Below the pieces are notes generated by a model. It was not told the origin of the DNA, did no database searches, and was given only the letters and a program-made list of their open reading frames with translations. The position numbers and the translations under genes are program-made. A DNA stretch of 7,159 bases, from NCBI GenBank assembly GCA_017998755.1, contig JAGOCL010000126.1:1-7159 (forward strand). Reading direction: 5' to 3'. Positions within the stretch are counted from its first letter, which is position 1. Every line of letters starts with the position of its first letter. This document shows positions 5,241-7,159 of this stretch, in pieces. Source of the stretch: Spirochaetota bacterium (GTDB lineage: Bacteria > Spirochaetota > GWE2-31-10 > MWDO01).

Positions 5241-7159
5241 ATGGATCTATTAATTCTATTTTTATCAGTCTTTAGTTCTATTTCTATCGTATTAATCGGA
5301 AGATTTCTTGATAAAAAAAATAGAAGTTTTGAAAAAATTGCCAAACTTTCTAAAAACATCAAAGAAGACTTGTATCATTTTGCTGAGGAAAAGTTTCAAT
5401 CTTTAAAAGACTTTGACAACTGTATAGACGTTTCTCTTCAAAAAGGGGACGGTCTGCTTGAAGTCTTAAACAAATCTATAAACGAACTTGAAGAAAAATA
5501 TAACAGTATAGATAAAGAGAAAGAAAGAGTATCTTCGTTTTTTCAAAAAATTGACATTTTGGATAACGATCTCCGAAATATCGCCGAACAAGCTCAAGAG
5601 ATACAAAACAGTAAAGAGCTTATCGAATCCGTTGAAAATAAAATTGATAAATTTAAGAAAGAAATAGCTCTCGTTGAAAAAGATATGTATCGAATCAGCG
5701 ACGATCTCAAAAAAGAGAACACAGAGCAGTTAAAACAAATCAAAACCGCCGTAATTGCGGAAACGGAAGTAGAACTCTCTTCAATTAAAGAAAATATTTC
5801 CGCGCTAAGATCAAACTTAACTTTAGGCAATCAAGAAATGGCCTCGGTTATCAAACAAAACGGAAAAGAATTGAGAGAAGACCTGGAAAACACCCGTATT
5901 TCTATAGAAAACCTTAAAGAAGTTTATAATAAACAGTACGTTGAATCAATTGAACTTTTTAAAGAAGAAATATCCTCTATCGACAACACCGTTACCAAAA
6001 TGAAAGAGAATTACGTTACCGACGTTGTTGAAAAAATCAAAGAAATTGATAAAAACAACGAAGATAAACTTGAATATTATAAAAACAGCTATAAAGAAGT
6101 ATATATAAACTATGACAATTTAATAAATGATAAGTTATCCGCTCTCGAAAATACCATAAATTCTTATGAAAACAGGGCTTCCAATATAGAAAAAGACTCA
6201 ATTTCGAAGTACGAAGAGATAAAAAACAGAAATTTATTCGAACTAAGGTCTTCATATCAGAATATTTTGAAAGAAATCGAACAATACGGCGCAAAAATTG
6301 GCGATAACGTCAAATTCAATATCATAACGACGGGCAAAGAGACGGAAGACAGGTATAAAAATATCTATGAAAAGCTAAAATCTCTCGAAAACGAAGCTAT
6401 GAACAAAAATATTGATTTTGAAAACCAGATAACCAAATCGGTAGAAAATTTTAAAAATATTCAAATTGATTTTGATAAACGCGCTTCAGAAAAACTCGAG
6501 AACTTCAATGAAATGTTTGAAAGAATCGGGGCTTCGGGCTTAAATCTGGAGAACGAAATATTTGCCTCTATCAAGAATAACTTATCGACTTTTAAATCCG
6601 ACATTAACGACAAGCTAAAAGCTATAGAAATAGACGTAATTAATTCAAGATCTTTATTCGAAGAAGAAATTAACGCATTTTCATCTAAAATCGGCAATAT
6701 TAAAGATGAGATATCTGAAATTGACCTAAATCTTCAAAGTTCAAAAGAGTATATATCGGAGAAAACAGACTCGGTTAAAGAAGAAGCTTTAAAAGAAATC
6801 GAGAACGTTAATCTGCAAATCACAAATAACGTCTCAATGTTGAAATCGTATTACGATAATGAAAAAGAAAAAGTTTTTGAAAAAATCGACGAGTCTGTCA
6901 GATCTCTATTAAATTCTTCCGACGACAAATCTGCGGAAATAGCCCAAAAATACAATCAAACGCTTGAAAATATCGAAAAAGAACTGCAAAATATCAAAAT
7001 ATCGTATTCCGACAAAATATCTTTGATTGAAAGCGATATTTACAAAAATGCGGACAAAATCGAACAAGAGTTGCTCGCTAAACAAAACGCCGTCGCCGAC
7101 ATCCTTTTTGAGAAGTTCAACGTCGTTAAAAACGAAATTGAAAACGACAATATTCAGAC
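5241..7159 (+). CDS. giant membrane-anchored coiled-coil protein (SpiroCoCo-like), 3' end beyond the window
   Basis: The frame is open for 639 codons plus two bases to the window edge, so the protein is longer than seen. Residues about 2-20 (DLLILFLSVFSSISIVLIG) form one membrane segment; the following RFLDKKNR is basic, which predicts that the rest lies in the cytoplasm. Nearly everything from about 25 on is charged, Lys/Glu/Ile/Leu/Asn-rich helix with heptad-like spacing. I find no Pro and no Trp in the visible part and only one Cys (C61). Gly-containing breaks occur near 350-365 (EQYGAKIGDNV) and 429-434 (RIGASGLN), and may be hinges. This plan matches the SpiroCoCo coiled-coil family as I recall it from spirochaetes; its molecular role is not established, and a structural or cytoskeletal one is a guess. 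A myosin-like or SMC-like chance resemblance is unlikely given the membrane anchor and lack of an ATPase part so far. The start is fixed by the G9 tract and the upstream promoter. Confidence 0.9.
   Translation, partial: MDLLILFLSVFSSISIVLIGRFLDKKNRSFEKIAKLSKNIKEDLYHFAEEKFQSLKDFDNCIDVSLQKGDGLLEVLNKSINELEEKYNSIDKEKERVSSFFQKIDILDNDLRNIAEQAQEIQNSKELIESVENKIDKFKKEIALVEKDMYRISDDLKKENTEQLKQIKTAVIAETEVELSSIKENISALRSNLTLGNQEMASVIKQNGKELREDLENTRISIENLKEVYNKQYVESIELFKEEISSIDNTVTKMKENYVTDVVEKIKEIDKNNEDKLEYYKNSYKEVYINYDNLINDKLSALENTINSYENRASNIEKDSISKYEEIKNRNLFELRSSYQNILKEIEQYGAKIGDNVKFNIITTGKETEDRYKNIYEKLKSLENEAMNKNIDFENQITKSVENFKNIQIDFDKRASEKLENFNEMFERIGASGLNLENEIFASIKNNLSTFKSDINDKLKAIEIDVINSRSLFEEEINAFSSKIGNIKDEISEIDLNLQSSKEYISEKTDSVKEEALKEIENVNLQITNNVSMLKSYYDNEKEKVFEKIDESVRSLLNSSDDKSAEIAQKYNQTLENIEKELQNIKISYSDKISLIESDIYKNADKIEQELLAKQNAVADILFEKFNVVKNEIENDNIQ

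Noticed and set aside
5594..6697. Minus-strand open frames opposite the coiled-coil gene
   Set aside because: All are antisense to a continuous 639-codon frame and lack ribosome sites and family features.

Overview
The window is AT-rich DNA (roughly one third G+C by eye) that looks like a spirochaete chromosome, though the assignment is an inference. The main argument is the last gene, a very long, proline-free coiled-coil protein with a short N-terminal membrane anchor. It matches what I recall of the SpiroCoCo family, known mainly from Treponema and Brachyspira relatives. Three signal-peptide-bearing outer-membrane beta-barrel candidates fit a two-membrane bacterium of this kind. No tRNA, rRNA, CRISPR array, transposase or prophage gene is visible.

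Layout. (1) Bases 1-47 are the first codons of a minus-strand gene that runs off the left edge. (2) Bases 48-190 form a divergent promoter region with a long T tract and a good plus-strand promoter (TTGATA, 17 bp, TATATT). (3) Bases 191-1381 hold two directly abutting plus-strand genes: an HD-domain phosphohydrolase and a LUD-domain (DUF162, LutC-like) protein. (4) Bases 1427-3879 hold two plus-strand genes with a 4-base ATGA overlap. Each encodes a signal peptide, a periplasmic alpha/beta domain and a C-terminal beta-barrel, so they look like diverged paralogues. (5) Bases 3896-4912 hold a third exported barrel-type protein on the minus strand, converging on the pair with only 16 bp between stop codons. 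(6) Bases 4913-5240 are a 328 bp divergent, very AT-rich intergenic region with promoter candidates for both neighbours, several inverted repeats and an unusual run of nine G. (7) Bases 5241-7159 are the 5' part (639 codons) of the giant coiled-coil gene, which is open to the right edge.

How the genes may work together. The HD and LUD genes are probably one transcript and co-translated; their substrates cannot be read from sequence. The three barrel proteins look like a small surface or outer-membrane module. In two of them the periplasmic part resembles the TolB-N/CsgG-type fold, which suggests a link between the periplasm and the outer membrane. The coiled-coil gene appears to be an independent unit. 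Its start codon sits two bases after a G9 tract that must act as, or overlap, the ribosome-binding site, so it could be subject to slipped-strand variation. That G9 tract and the tandem fused barrel pair are the two points most worth following up. I see no clear sign of a complete undescribed system.
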